This document shows, one piece after another, positions 1 through 9,016 of a stretch of DNA of 41,835 bases (its first letter is position 1; each line of letters begins with the position of its first letter). The notes under the pieces were generated by a model that did not search any database, was not told the origin of the DNA, and saw only the letters and a list, made by a program, of their open reading frames with translations. A program made the translations under genes and the position numbers. Source of the stretch: Bacteroidota bacterium (GTDB lineage Bacteria; Bacteroidota; Bacteroidia; Bacteroidales; JAAAOM01); contig JAAAOM010000015.1 in assembly GCA_009908855.1 (NCBI GenBank), forward strand, positions 1 through 41,835. Reading direction: 5' to 3'.

Positions 1-1002
1 GTCGATCACATTTTCGCGCTTGGCTACCCCCACTTTATCGGCAAACATACGAATGGATGCCGGGGTATAACCTCGCCTTCTCAATCCTGAAATGGTTGGC
101 ATACGCGGATCATCCCAGCTTTTCACATGTTTTTCCTTTACCAACTGAAGCAGAAAGCGTTTGCTCATTACCGTATAGTTCAGGTTCAGGCGGGCAAATT
201 CATATTGTTGCGATCGGTATTCGCGAAAACCGGTATCAGCAATTTGATCCAGAAGCCAGTTATACAAGGGGCGATGTACTTCAAATTCGAGCGTACAAAG
301 CGAATGCGTAATTCTTTCAATATAATCCGACTGTCCGTGTGCAAAGTCGTACATCGGATAAATGCACCATTTGTCGCCGGTGCGATGGTGAGGTTTCCTT
401 TTTATACGGTACAACACCGGATCGCGCATGTGCATGTTGGGAGAAGTCATGTCAATTTTGGCACGAAGGACTTTGGTACCATCCGGAAATTCGCCGTTCT
501 TCATTCGTTCGAGCAAATCGAGGTTTTCCGGCACCGGTCGTTCACGACAAGGACTTTCTTTGCCGGGCTGGGTGGGTGTGCCACGGTTGGCAGCTACCTC
601 ATCAGCACTGCTGTCATCGACATACGCTTTTCCAAGTTTTATAAGTTGAACAGCCCACTGATAAAGCTGATCGAAATAATCAGAGGCAAAATATTCATGT
701 TCGCCCCAGTCAAAACCTAACCAACGAACATCTTCTTTGATGGAATCGACATATTCCACCTCTTCCTTTTCGGGATTGGTATCATCGAAACGTAAATGAC
801 AACGGCCGCCGTATTTTTGGGCCAATCCAAAATTCAGGCATATCGATTTGGCATGGCCAATGTGCAGGTAACCATTAGGCTCGGGAGGGAAACGGGTTAT
901 AACCCTGCCTGCGTGCTTATTTTCGGCCAGGTCTTTTTCAACAATTTCTTCAATGAAATTAAGGGACTTGTTTTCCTCCGCTTTTTCAATCAATTCGCTC
1001 AT
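1..1002 (-). CDS. glnS: Glutamine--tRNA ligase (N-terminal part, runs off left edge)
   Basis: Cytoplasmic class I aminoacyl-tRNA synthetase that charges tRNA-Gln with glutamine. The reading frame is open for 334 codons from the ATG at 1002 to the window edge, so the C-terminal anticodon-binding beta-barrels are missing only because the window ends. Visible are [16 protein letters not shown] with the HIGH motif at residues 47-50, [11 protein letters not shown] just after it, and the second class I signature as VMSKR near residue 279. The [12 protein letters not shown] form and VMSKR are typical of GlnRS rather than bacterial GluRS. A -7 element lies about 40 bp upstream. The gene is divergent from folB. 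Confidence 0.95.
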   Translation of the reverse strand, partial: MSELIEKAEENKSLNFIEEIVEKDLAENKHAGRVITRFPPEPNGYLHIGHAKSICLNFGLAQKYGGRCHLRFDDTNPEKEEVEYVDSIKEDVRWLGFDWGEHEYFASDYFDQLYQWAVQLIKLGKAYVDDSSADEVAANRGTPTQPGKESPCRERPVPENLDLLERMKNGEFPDGTKVLRAKIDMTSPNMHMRDPVLYRIKRKPHHRTGDKWCIYPMYDFAHGQSDYIERITHSLCTLEFEVHRPLYNWLLDQIADTGFREYRSQQYEFARLNLNYTVMSKRFLLQLVKEKHVKSWDDPRMPTISGLRRRGYTPASIRMFADKVGVAKRENVID

Positions 1003-1040
1003 GCTGAATAAAATTTCTTAGGCTTAACATGATTTTCATG

Positions 1041-1048
1041 CAAATGTA
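1041..1048 (-). promoter_or_regulatory. Candidate -7 element for glnS
   Basis: On the minus strand this reads TACATTTG, an exact match to the Bacteroidota -7 consensus TAnnTTTG, about 39 bp upstream of the glnS start. No convincing TTTG -33 element is present at the expected distance, so this rests on the -7 match alone. Confidence 0.45.
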
Positions 1049-1260
1049 AAAGGAATTATTGAATCTTACGATGGATTAATGGCAAAATAAACAACTCCGG
1101 CCAAAGAGCTGTAAGAGGTTATCCGACCAAGCCGCTAAGAAGTAGATGAATAATAACTCGTTATAGTTGTTAATGCGGCATATTTTGTCATGGCGCCTTT
1201 TCAGACAATCATACCATCTTTTCACAATTCCTTTAAGGTTTCTCTTTCCTTTCAAATCAC

Positions 1261-1268
1261 TATCTTTG
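1261..1268 (+). promoter_or_regulatory. -7 promoter element for folB
   Basis: TATCTTTG matches the Bacteroidota -7 consensus TAnnTTTG exactly and lies 17 bp before the folB ATG, giving a very short leader. No clear -33 TTTG is visible 17-23 bp upstream. Confidence 0.55.
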
Positions 1269-1285
1269 CATAAAATAAATGCGCA

Positions 1286-1645
1286 ATGGGGAAAATCCGT
1301 CTGGAGAGAATGCAGTTTTATGCCTATCATGGGCATTATCCTGAAGAAAAGGTCGCAGGCACCAAGTTTGAGATCGATTTAACCCTGGAAACATCCCTTA
1401 AAAAAGCCGGTATAAGCGATGAATTAACCGATACCCTGAATTACCAGGAGGCTTATGCAATTGTGAGAGAAGTGATGGGCAATTCATATAATTTATTGGA
1501 ACACATTGCGCATCATATTTTAACGAAATTAAAAGATCAGTTTTCAGAACTGGAGACAGCCTGCGTAAAGATATCCAAAATGAATCCGCCCATGGGTGGG
1601 CAGATGCGATGCGTAAGTGTGGAAATGAAACTGAACGAAATTTAA
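1286..1645 (+). CDS. folB: Dihydroneopterin aldolase
   Basis: Converts 7,8-dihydroneopterin to 6-hydroxymethyl-7,8-dihydropterin and glycolaldehyde in folate synthesis. The 119-residue length is normal for FolB. The N-terminus (IRLERMQFYAYHGHYPEE) carries the family YHG motif with a following Glu pair, residues 50-60 contain the conserved LNYQEAYAIV segment, and the C-terminus has VKISKMNPPMGG, which places the conserved Lys (SK) before the Pro-rich loop. The ATG at 1286 directly follows a TATCTTTG -7 element, so no longer start is likely. A small CWC protein follows 14 bp downstream and is probably cotranscribed. No other folate gene is adjacent. Confidence 0.93.
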   Translation: MGKIRLERMQFYAYHGHYPEEKVAGTKFEIDLTLETSLKKAGISDELTDTLNYQEAYAIVREVMGNSYNLLEHIAHHILTKLKDQFSELETACVKISKMNPPMGGQMRCVSVEMKLNEI

Positions 1646-1659
1646 ATTGTTAGAGAAGT

Positions 1660-1860
1660 ATGGAAAAGTTTGTGAGTAATGATATTCAGGTTGCCAAAGA
1701 TAAATTAAAACGATGCGAAAAATGCGGGCATTTTTTTAGCTGCACGACTGATGGCGATTGTTGGTGTCATGAGGTGGAAGTAGCACAGGACAAGAGAAAG
1801 CAGCTACTGCATGAATACAATGATTGCCTTTGCCCGAATTGTTTGAAGGAGTTCGCTTAG
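1660..1860 (+). CDS. Small cysteine-rich CWC family protein
   Basis: A 66-residue soluble protein with no signal peptide. It contains CEKCGHFFSC near residues 19-28, then DCWCHEVEV (the Cys-Trp-Cys that names the CWC family) and a C-terminal CLCPNCL. This spacing of eight cysteines suggests a small metal-binding fold, probably zinc; that is inferred from the pattern only. It begins 14 bp after folB and is likely in the same transcript. Its cellular role is not known to me. Confidence 0.8.
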   Translation: MEKFVSNDIQVAKDKLKRCEKCGHFFSCTTDGDCWCHEVEVAQDKRKQLLHEYNDCLCPNCLKEFA

Positions 1861-2251
1861 GGATAAATAAAATACTACAACTTCTTCTCTTGACACATAT
1901 GAGCCAAATAATATGTCATATATTTTGCAAAGTTTTTTGGAACAATGGATATATTAACCTTGAAAAGGCGCCGAATAGAACTACCAGCAATGCCTATAAA
2001 GATGAACAAATTAGGCATCACCTCAATACCGGTTTGGATTAATACGCTGATTTGTTGATTGTCTTTATTATCATGGTCTGTTTAGGGTATTTGAACCAAG
2101 TGGTAATGCCAGCTTGGTCGGTAAAGACATGTTACCAAGTTGATAGTCCGTCAGCGCTGTTTTGATGTAAACCATTAGTAACGCAACCAATTAAGGTTAT
2201 AATGCATCAAAATATAATTAAGAAATTAAATCTCCAATAAAACCCGGAACT
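1861..2251. other. 391-bp intergenic region with alternative hairpins
   Basis: No convincing gene was found on either strand; the one open frame crossing the left part has no family features and overlaps the CWC gene in another frame. At 2095-2141 there is a cluster of inverted repeats: ACCAAG (2095-2100) can pair with CTTGGT (2113-2118), which can instead pair with ACCAAG (2134-2139), and GGTAA (2120-2124) can pair with TTACC (2132-2136). No T-run follows. The rest is AT-rich and holds nothing I can name. Confidence 0.5.
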
Positions 2252-3211
2252 ATGAAAATAATAAAGCTCATTATCATTTGCCTGATTTCGATAAATGTAT
2301 TTGCACAGCATTGTGAGGATCAACAGAAGATTACAGAGGACTATACAGAAGACGCCAAAATACTGTCATTGAGGGAGATACACGCTGATACATCTCATCA
2401 ATATTCAGATAGTATTTATATTCCTGCAGATTTAGTAAAGAAATATACACAACTACTATCGGTTATATATAATATTGACAATGAGGCCACTGACAGTGTT
2501 TTTAACCAAAATAATATCCATACCTTCCACGATATACCGTATAAGGCAATTACCATGAATGTTGATACTTCATATAACTGGGTGAATAACTATTTACAGG
2601 ATAGCCTGGTATCAGGCAATTCAATATTCGACACTTTAATGCAGCAGTATAATTTTAAATTACATTCCTTCTTCCATTTAAGCTCAATAACATCTTTAAC
2701 AGTAACTACCACTGATTATTTGAATATATTTCCACTGGTTGATTCATTGAAAACCATTGCTGGATTAAATGATGTTGAAGCATCAGGATCATGGGCTGGA
2801 GATGGCAATGATATAGAAGTGTTTACAAAAAATGACACTACTTTTGTTCAATTCTCCATTGGTTGGGGAGACTGTCCGGCAGGATGCACAAACAGACATT
2901 TTTGGAAGTTTGCCGTAATTGACTGTCAGGGAGTTTATTTAGGATCATTCGGAGATGCCATTACAGATATCAAAAATTCAGCGTACAATTACGACAGGGT
3001 ATACCCAAACCCCTTTGACCATTATATCCATATCAAAAATCATCGGGAAAAAATAAACAGCATTGATATTTATAATATGAATGGTGTTAAAATTCGTTCT
3101 GTTGAAAATGTGTCCGGTCCTATAGATTTATCTCAGCTTCAACCCGGTACCTATATTTTTAACCTGCATACGAAAAACAATATCTTCAGTAAGAAAATGA
3201 TTAAATGGTAG
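2252..3211 (+). CDS. Secreted protein of unknown function with T9SS sorting domain
   Basis: A 319-residue protein with a clear N-terminal signal peptide (MKIIKLIIICLISINVFA, cleavage probably before QH). The C-terminal ~75 residues form a type A T9SS sorting domain: VYPNPFDHYIHI, then SIDIYNMNGVKI, then LQPGTYIFNLHT and a basic KKMIKW end. Export to the cell surface or medium is therefore likely. The middle contains FSIGWGDCPAGCTNRHFW (about residues 205-222), a Cys-rich motif I associate with uncharacterised secreted Bacteroidota proteins. No catalytic motif is recognisable. It stands alone between a 391-bp intergenic region and lepA. Confidence 0.85.
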   Translation: MKIIKLIIICLISINVFAQHCEDQQKITEDYTEDAKILSLREIHADTSHQYSDSIYIPADLVKKYTQLLSVIYNIDNEATDSVFNQNNIHTFHDIPYKAITMNVDTSYNWVNNYLQDSLVSGNSIFDTLMQQYNFKLHSFFHLSSITSLTVTTTDYLNIFPLVDSLKTIAGLNDVEASGSWAGDGNDIEVFTKNDTTFVQFSIGWGDCPAGCTNRHFWKFAVIDCQGVYLGSFGDAITDIKNSAYNYDRVYPNPFDHYIHIKNHREKINSIDIYNMNGVKIRSVENVSGPIDLSQLQPGTYIFNLHTKNNIFSKKMIKW

Positions 3212-3327
3212 GATACTTTACATTACCATAATTCCATGTTACTTATATCTGAGTTCAAAAAAATGCTGAGTGATGATGGTTATAGTTCACCTCCTTTGTT
3301 TTCAATTAAAAAATTCCCGAATTTCAA

Positions 3328-3335
3328 TATCTTTG
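3328..3335 (+). promoter_or_regulatory. -7 promoter element for lepA
   Basis: TATCTTTG matches the Bacteroidota -7 consensus exactly, 23 bp before the lepA ATG. The nearest upstream TTTG (3295-3298) is 29 bp away, longer than usual, so the -33 element is uncertain. Confidence 0.55.
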
Positions 3336-3358
3336 TGCTTCAATTTCAAGAGGTGTAG

Positions 3359-5146
3359 ATGGAACAAATCAGGAATTTTTGCATTATCGCTCACATCGAT
3401 CATGGCAAGAGTACATTGGCCGACAGGTTATTAGAATCAACACATACATTAAGCGACCGTGAGTTGAAAGACCAAGTGCTCGACAGCATGGACCTGGAAC
3501 GCGAACGTGGCATTACCATTAAAAGCCATGCCATACAAATGAAATATGTGTATAATGATATTCCTTACACCCTCAATCTGATTGATACACCGGGCCACGT
3601 TGATTTTTCCTATGAAGTTTCCCGCAGCATTAAAGCCTGCGAGGGTGCTTTACTTATTATCGACTCCACTCAGGGTATTCAGGCCCAAACCATTTCCAAT
3701 CTCTACCTGGCCATTGAACATGACCTCGAAATTATACCGGTCTTAAACAAAATGGACATGCCCAGTGCCATGCCCGAGGAAGTGAAAGACCAGATAGTTG
3801 ATTTAATCGGTTGCGACCGCAACAGTATTATTGAGGCCAGTGGAAAAACCGGGATGGGCGTTGAACAAATCCTGCACGATATAGTTAATAAAATTCCTCC
3901 ACCCGTTGGCGACCCGAAAGCACCGCTACAGGCATTGATCTTCGACTCGGTATTTGACCCTTATCGCGGTATCAATGTCTACTTCAAAATCATGAACGGA
4001 ACCATACGCAAAGGCGACCTGGTTAAATTCGTGAATACCGAACGGGAATATGATGCCGATGAAATTGGCGTGCTCAAACTTGTAAAAATGCCCCGCGATG
4101 AGATGCAGTGTGGCAATGTGGGATATCTAATATCCGGCATTAAATCGGCCCGCGAAGTGAAAGTAGGGGATACCATTACACATGTTGAGCGCCCCTGTGA
4201 AAAAGCCATTACAGGTTATGAAGAGGTAAAACCCATGGTATTTGCCGGTATTTACCCGGTTGATACAGATGATTACGAAGACCTGAGAACAGCGATGGAA
4301 AAGTTACAGCTCAACGACGCTTCGTTAACCTTTTTACCTGAGTCATCTGCCGCTCTGGGTTTTGGATTCCGTTGCGGATTCCTGGGTCTGCTACACATGG
4401 AAATTGTGCAGGAAAGACTCGACCGTGAATTCAACATGGACGTGATTACCACTGTACCCAATGTATCGTACCGCGCCTACACAAGCAAAGGTGAAATGAA
4501 AGAGGTACATAATCCGTCAGGATTGCCGGAACACAAAGTGTTGGACCATATTGAAGAACCCTTTATCTCAGCTTCGGTGATAACCAAAGCCGACTTTATT
4601 GGCCAGGTAATGAATTTATGTATTGAAAAAAGAGGCGAGCTTAAAAACCAGGTGTATCTTACCAGCAATCGCGTAGAAGTTACTTTTGACATGCCATTGG
4701 CCGAGATCGTTTTCGATTTTTACGACAAGCTTAAAAGCATCTCAAAAGGGTATGCGTCATTCGATTACCATACAACCGATTATCGGCCTGCCAAACTGGT
4801 GCGACTGGATATCCTGCTGAATGGTGAAATGGTTGATGCCTTATCATCACTCATACATATTGATAACGCATATACCTTCGGAAAACGTATTTGCGAAAAG
4901 CTCAAAGAACTGATACCACGTCAGCAATTTGATATTGCCATCCAGGCGGCCATTGGCGCTAAAATTATAGCCCGCGAAACGGTAAAAGCAGTGCGTAAGG
5001 ATGTAACTGCAAAATGCTACGGTGGTGATATTACGCGGAAAAGAAAATTACTGGAAAAACAGAAAAAAGGAAAAAGACGCATGCGCCAGGTGGGTAACGT
5101 AGAAGTACCACAATCAGCATTTATGGCAGTGTTGAAACTGGATTAG
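3359..5146 (+). CDS. lepA: Elongation factor 4 (LepA), ribosomal back-translocase GTPase
   Basis: Translational GTPase of the EF-G-like superfamily that acts on the ribosome and supports translation or 30S biogenesis under stress. The 595-residue length is normal. G-domain motifs are all visible: G1 AHIDHGKST (residues 11-19), G2 RGITIKSH, G3 DTPGHVDF, G4 NKMD. These are followed by domains II, III and V and the LepA-specific C-terminal domain, with the conserved lysine/arginine-rich [14 protein letters not shown] segment. Start ATG is 23 bp after a TATCTTTG element. The gene converges on nosY with only 20 bp between the stops, so it is probably monocistronic. Confidence 0.97.
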   Translation: MEQIRNFCIIAHIDHGKSTLADRLLESTHTLSDRELKDQVLDSMDLERERGITIKSHAIQMKYVYNDIPYTLNLIDTPGHVDFSYEVSRSIKACEGALLIIDSTQGIQAQTISNLYLAIEHDLEIIPVLNKMDMPSAMPEEVKDQIVDLIGCDRNSIIEASGKTGMGVEQILHDIVNKIPPPVGDPKAPLQALIFDSVFDPYRGINVYFKIMNGTIRKGDLVKFVNTEREYDADEIGVLKLVKMPRDEMQCGNVGYLISGIKSAREVKVGDTITHVERPCEKAITGYEEVKPMVFAGIYPVDTDDYEDLRTAMEKLQLNDASLTFLPESSAALGFGFRCGFLGLLHMEIVQERLDREFNMDVITTVPNVSYRAYTSKGEMKEVHNPSGLPEHKVLDHIEEPFISASVITKADFIGQVMNLCIEKRGELKNQVYLTSNRVEVTFDMPLAEIVFDFYDKLKSISKGYASFDYHTTDYRPAKLVRLDILLNGEMVDALSSLIHIDNAYTFGKRICEKLKELIPRQQFDIAIQAAIGAKIIARETVKAVRKDVTAKCYGGDITRKRKLLEKQKKGKRRMRQVGNVEVPQSAFMAVLKLD

Positions 5147-5166
5147 TATAACATCTCCCCTTCTGT

Positions 5167-5934
5167 TTATAAATCCCTTTTTCTGAACATTTTATGCGTG
5201 ATCCAAAATGGAATGATTGACCATAGAATAAGCGCCAATATAGAAACAACACCACCTTTTGCCGTTCCGAAAAAATCCTGAAATACCGCTCCCGATAATC
5301 CCAGCAATGCAGAGGCTTCACTTTTCATGATGACCATAATGCGTGCAATATCAACCGGATTTAGAAACGAAAGAACCAGTATGAGGTTTTCAATCGGGTA
5401 ATCGGATAACTGATACATCATAAAAATTACCAGCCCGTTGTATATAAATGCAAAAAACGCCCATGTTATAAGCGTTACACCTATACCTCTTGATTTGTCG
5501 TGAACACCTACACCAACTAAAAGCGCGATGGCTATAAAAACAAGGTTAAGCAGTAATCCGGACAGAAGCAAAAACAAACTTTGCATGCCGGAAGCAAATA
5601 ACAATACAGGCAGGCCGATCCCGATAAAAAATACCGCTAAAAAAGCAATGGCCAGGCCTATATAAAGCCCCGCAAATATGTCAGATCGCTTAATGGGTTG
5701 GGCCAGTAACAGAAAAAGGAACTCTTGGGAATGATAATAGTAGGTGGTTGTAAAAATCAGCGTAATAAGCGGCAACACCAGCAGAACGATCTGCAGAATG
5801 GATAATACAGCTTTCTCCGGCTGGCTCTCGTATAAAAACATACCCCAACCTGTAAAACACAGCAGGACCAGATAGCCAAAAATGGCTTTGTTCCTGAGTA
5901 AATTTTGTAGTATAACAGCGCTGATTTTAAGCAT
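5167..5934 (-). CDS. nosY: NosY-like ABC transporter permease of the N2O reductase operon
   Basis: A 255-residue integral membrane protein with about six hydrophobic segments, ABC-2 type. Typical NosY proteins are of this size and act with NosF and periplasmic NosD to assemble the copper-sulfur (CuZ) centre of NosZ. Residues 60-90 contain the cytoplasmic loop TYYYHSQEFLFLLLAQPIKRSDI, characteristic of ABC-2 permeases. It is the last gene of the minus-strand nos operon; its start overlaps the end of nosF by 8 bp, showing translational coupling. Assignment rests on membrane topology plus operon position. Confidence 0.9.
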   Translation of the reverse strand: MLKISAVILQNLLRNKAIFGYLVLLCFTGWGMFLYESQPEKAVLSILQIVLLVLPLITLIFTTTYYYHSQEFLFLLLAQPIKRSDIFAGLYIGLAIAFLAVFFIGIGLPVLLFASGMQSLFLLLSGLLLNLVFIAIALLVGVGVHDKSRGIGVTLITWAFFAFIYNGLVIFMMYQLSDYPIENLILVLSFLNPVDIARIMVIMKSEASALLGLSGAVFQDFFGTAKGGVVSILALILWSIIPFWITHKMFRKRDL

Positions 5935-6649
5935 GTTGAATCTCCTGTTGTAATAATGAAACCACCATTTTATTCAATGTATTTTCCGACGTTTCGGTCC
6001 GTAATCGATCCATGGTGTCATTAAATAAAATTTTACCCTCCATTAAATAAGTAACATGGTTGGCAATTTCTTCCAGATCACTCAAAATGTGTGAAGTGGT
6101 AATGATCAGTTTATTGTTATCGATTGCCGATCTTATTTTCACTTTTAGTATCTCATTGGAAACAGGGTCCAGGGCTGCCGTGGGCTCATCGAGTATAAGA
6201 ATGGATGGATTAAAGTAAAAAGCCAGTGCTGCACTCACTTGTTGTTTCATACCCCCTGAAAGAGTTCCCAGTCGTTTTTCCTCGAACGTTGGAATGGACA
6301 ACTCCTCATACAAAGAAGCATCATAATTATTGCCGGGCACATCTGTTCGTAGTTGACGCATGAGTGAAAAAAGTTGTTTTACATTCAGTTGTTCAGGAAA
6401 ACGGGTGATTTGGGGCATATAACCAATTGACCTGCGGTATTCATGTCCCTTGGTAATGTCGTTTTGGTTTACATAAATATTACCGGTATCGGGAATAGCC
6501 AACCCCAGAAGTATCTTTATTAATGTAGTTTTACCCGATCCATTGGGGCCTATAAGCGCAATACTTTGCCCTCTGGTATAAGTAAGATTAACCTCCGATA
6601 AAACACATTGCCTGCTATAATATTTTTGTAAGTTTTGGATATCAATCAT
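5927..6649 (-). CDS. nosF: NosF ABC transporter ATP-binding protein
   Basis: The 240-residue ATPase of the NosDFY complex, which powers maturation of the NosZ copper site from the cytoplasmic side of the inner membrane. Walker A is GPNGSGKTT at residues 34-42, the ABC signature is LSGGMKQQ near residue 130, and Walker B is ILILDEPTAALDP with the following switch His (TTSH). The gene overlaps nosD by 8 bp upstream and nosY by 8 bp downstream. Confidence 0.93.
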   Translation of the reverse strand: MIDIQNLQKYYSRQCVLSEVNLTYTRGQSIALIGPNGSGKTTLIKILLGLAIPDTGNIYVNQNDITKGHEYRRSIGYMPQITRFPEQLNVKQLFSLMRQLRTDVPGNNYDASLYEELSIPTFEEKRLGTLSGGMKQQVSAALAFYFNPSILILDEPTAALDPVSNEILKVKIRSAIDNNKLIITTSHILSDLEEIANHVTYLMEGKILFNDTMDRLRTETSENTLNKMVVSLLQQEIQHA

Positions 6650-7889
6650 AGGCGTATGGTTTCATTTTAGGTGCCTCATCTGTAAGTCCTTCAGGCGTAA
6701 GCCCCGGAAACACTTTTTCACCCATTTCCATTAAATTAACAAGCGGACTATGTAACATGATCATTGCTGCAGGGATTGAATTGGTTATTTTGGCAAATAA
6801 CCCAACCGGACGGTATGGTACATCCCCAAAACCGTCATGATTGAGATCGTACCCGCTATATCCGCTCCAATAATTGTTCATGTATTGGTTTTGGTTATAC
6901 CGCGTATTGGTAACTACTTCAAAGGTATTGACTAAAAAATTATTTCTGACTACCTGATTATCAATACTGTTACCTTTCATATCCAATGCTGTGCCGTTTG
7001 AAGTGAACCGGTTATCCGAAATTATAATCCGGGTGGCCCCTTCAGCCACAATACCAATGGTGTTTTGCTCAAAATGATTTTGTGAGATTTCCCCGCCTAC
7101 TATTTCCTTGAGCAATAATCCGTACGATGAACCGCCCCAATTGTGCACAAAATGATTATTGATCATTTTAATTTTTTTTGAGAACATTACAGCCACGCCG
7201 GCCCCGTTATTTCTGAAAGTGTTGTTTTGGTAAATATCATGGTTGGAAAACATAAAATGCAAGCCGTAGCGGAGGTTGTCATAACTATTATTATTGGTGA
7301 TGCTGCTATGGTTTACAAATTCCAGGTAAATACCATCGCGATAGCCATGCACCCGGTTACCATGAATTTGTATGTGTTTATTTTTCCAGGCATGAATGGC
7401 ATTTCCGGCTGATACCTGTTCCTTAAAGGCAGCTTCTGCATGATTATTGATAACCCGGCAATGTCGGGAATTTCCTACGTAAATACCAAAAAAACAATCT
7501 TGGATATAATTGTTTTGTATGGTTACATATTTGCATTTACTGATTTTAATCGCCGCGGGCTCACTAAGGAAAGTAGTGCCCACATTTCTGAATTGTAATC
7601 CTTTCACCGTAACCGAATCAGCAACAATAGTGATGATGTCTACCTCGTGGTTTTGTGCATCAATAATGGCACCTTGTTTCCCTATTATTTCAATGGGTTT
7701 ATCAATAATTAACGAATCTTCATGATACACACCATGATGAATAATTAACCGGTCGTAATCAGCTGCCTTCATCAGTCCCTGCCGTATTGTCTGAATCGTA
7801 TGATCCTTACCCACATGAATATCCTTGCCTGCTACAGGAGCATCAAAAATGAAGCAGGTAAAAAGTAGAATAAAAAACATTTTCTTCAC
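6642..7889 (-). CDS. nosD: NosD periplasmic copper-maturation protein
   Basis: Periplasmic parallel beta-helix (CASH domain) protein that works with NosFY to deliver or assemble the CuZ cluster of NosZ. The body shows repeated short turns such as NNHFVHNW, NRFTSNG and NSYDNLRYGLHFM, typical of right-handed beta-helix rungs. The frame is open far upstream, but that part runs antisense-free through nosL coding sequence; the sensible starts follow the nosL stop. I chose GTG at 7889, giving a signal peptide beginning (M)KKMFFILLFTCFIF with cleavage near VAGKD; ATG at 7880 is the alternative. The 3' end overlaps nosF by 8 bp. Confidence 0.9.
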   Translation of the reverse strand: MKKMFFILLFTCFIFDAPVAGKDIHVGKDHTIQTIRQGLMKAADYDRLIIHHGVYHEDSLIIDKPIEIIGKQGAIIDAQNHEVDIITIVADSVTVKGLQFRNVGTTFLSEPAAIKISKCKYVTIQNNYIQDCFFGIYVGNSRHCRVINNHAEAAFKEQVSAGNAIHAWKNKHIQIHGNRVHGYRDGIYLEFVNHSSITNNNSYDNLRYGLHFMFSNHDIYQNNTFRNNGAGVAVMFSKKIKMINNHFVHNWGGSSYGLLLKEIVGGEISQNHFEQNTIGIVAEGATRIIISDNRFTSNGTALDMKGNSIDNQVVRNNFLVNTFEVVTNTRYNQNQYMNNYWSGYSGYDLNHDGFGDVPYRPVGLFAKITNSIPAAMIMLHSPLVNLMEMGEKVFPGLTPEGLTDEAPKMKPYAYD

Positions 7890-7899
7890 AAGTAACCAT

Positions 7900-8340
7900 T
7901 TAATGCTGGTGTCCCATATTAAAGTTTTTTTGCATAACCTCATGCCATGATAACATATTGTATTTCTTTTCCCGAAAAGACGGATGATGGAAAGCGACCA
8001 GGTTGGCTCCCATCGGACTCCTGAAATCAAGCGATATAATGAATTGTAAACTATCAACCGGATGTAGTTTTCGGGGTTTGTTATGTGCAACTGCATATAA
8101 CTTTTTATATTCCGGCTGTTCATGTTGAATAAAATTCACCATGCATTCAATTGCATCAAATTTGTTAACAAGGCCTTTGTTGGTTATCAGTTCTGCGCCA
8201 TATTTTGCATCCGAAATGGTCATTTTACAATAAACACATTGGTCTTTACCAAACTCAATGGGCTCAGGGCCTTTAGAATGACAACCGGTTATTAAAAAGG
8301 CAAAGACAATTAATATGGACAGAAAATTATTTTTTGACAT
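7900..8340 (-). CDS. nosL: NosL copper-chaperone lipoprotein
   Basis: A 146-residue outer-periplasmic lipoprotein that binds Cu(I) and passes it to apo-NosZ. The signal peptide ends in the lipobox LITGC (Cys at residue 20). Just after it is CVYCKMTISD, the NosL copper-binding CxxCxM motif, and a conserved FDAIECMVNF segment. The C-terminal half has the NosL-type GANLVAFHHPSF region. The start overlaps the preceding membrane-protein gene by 14 bp, and nosD follows directly, consistent with a tightly coupled maturation block. Confidence 0.95.
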   Translation of the reverse strand: MSKNNFLSILIVFAFLITGCHSKGPEPIEFGKDQCVYCKMTISDAKYGAELITNKGLVNKFDAIECMVNFIQHEQPEYKKLYAVAHNKPRKLHPVDSLQFIISLDFRSPMGANLVAFHHPSFREKKYNMLSWHEVMQKNFNMGHQH

Positions 8341-8926
8341 AGCTATGTTGTTTAAATTTAAACCATGTTGCCAGCAATGCGCATACCATAGAAATTGAAA
8401 GAAATATGGTACCCCAATGCGGATATGATTTTACATAAAAGTTTAACAGGTCTTTCTCACCAAACAACGGAGGCATAAAACTCATTCCCGGTACTTTTAT
8501 TGGTGCAGTCGGATCCAGGTTATGGCCATAGTCGTATAACCATAAATAAAAATCATAAACGCCCAAAGCACCCAGCACAAATAAAACAATAAACCACCCG
8601 GCATAAACCCAGGTTTTATTGAGCCATACAGCCAGCAATCCCAGTCCCATCATTATGTACACAACAATCGGGAAATACTGAAGTTCCGGTATGGCATCCG
8701 GTTCAATTTTTTGCATACCAATATAGTGGTTCAGGATATTGATATTTGAAATAATATCCCCTTCACCTTCACCACCTGAGAATTTATTGATCCAGATATT
8801 GAGTTTCAAACCGCCCGGAAATTGGGCTGCTTCCAGGGTTATTTGCCACAAAGGGAAAATAAAAACGCCTGCTAACAGAATCAGCGCAGCTACCATTAAG
8901 CCGCGAGGTATGTTGGTTTTATTCAT
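8327..8926 (-). CDS. Multi-pass membrane protein of unknown function in nos operon
   Basis: A 199-residue protein with about four predicted membrane helices (residues ~9-28, ~84-104, ~107-130 and ~170-190) and a periplasmic loop after the first helix containing FPGGLKLNIW and GGEGEGDI. The loop between helices 3 and 4 carries GHNLDPTAPIKVPGMSFMPP. I cannot assign a biochemical role. Its position between nosZ and nosL, and its 14-bp overlap with nosL, argue that it belongs to N2O reduction, perhaps in copper handling or membrane anchoring; that is inference. Similar genes are, to my recollection, common in nos clusters of Bacteroidota. Confidence 0.8.
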   Translation of the reverse strand: MNKTNIPRGLMVAALILLAGVFIFPLWQITLEAAQFPGGLKLNIWINKFSGGEGEGDIISNINILNHYIGMQKIEPDAIPELQYFPIVVYIMMGLGLLAVWLNKTWVYAGWFIVLFVLGALGVYDFYLWLYDYGHNLDPTAPIKVPGMSFMPPLFGEKDLLNFYVKSYPHWGTIFLSISMVCALLATWFKFKQHSYVKK

Positions 8927-8944
8927 TTTAAAATTTTTAAATTA

Positions 8945-8981
8945 CCGGAGAGCCCCGATACCTATTATCCGACCTCTCCGG
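8945..8981 (-). other. GC-rich hairpin between nosZ and the downstream nos genes
   Basis: Perfect 8-bp arms CCGGAGAG (8945-8952) and CTCTCCGG (8974-8981) enclose a 21-nt loop, about 36 nt after the nosZ stop in the direction of transcription. On the minus strand it is followed by an AU-rich tract without an uninterrupted U-run, so it may be a leaky terminator or an mRNA stabiliser or processing site. Confidence 0.6.
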
Positions 8982-9016
8982 AATAATCAGGAAGCACTTA
9001 TTTTTACCGAAGAAAA

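Noticed and set aside
127-720. A 197-codon plus-strand open frame
   Set aside because: It is antisense to glnS, which has full family motifs on the other strand; the frame has no recognisable features.
1824-2042. Open frame overlapping the end of the CWC gene
   Set aside because: No family similarity, starts inside the CWC gene in another frame, no promoter or ribosome-binding site.
2095-2141. Possible tRNA from clustered inverted repeats
   Set aside because: No T-loop GTTCRANNC, no acceptor stem pairing and no CCA; the stems do not form a cloverleaf.
7890-8123. Upstream extension of nosD
   Set aside because: It would read through nosL in another frame and bury the nosD signal peptide; starts at 7889 or 7880 fit better.
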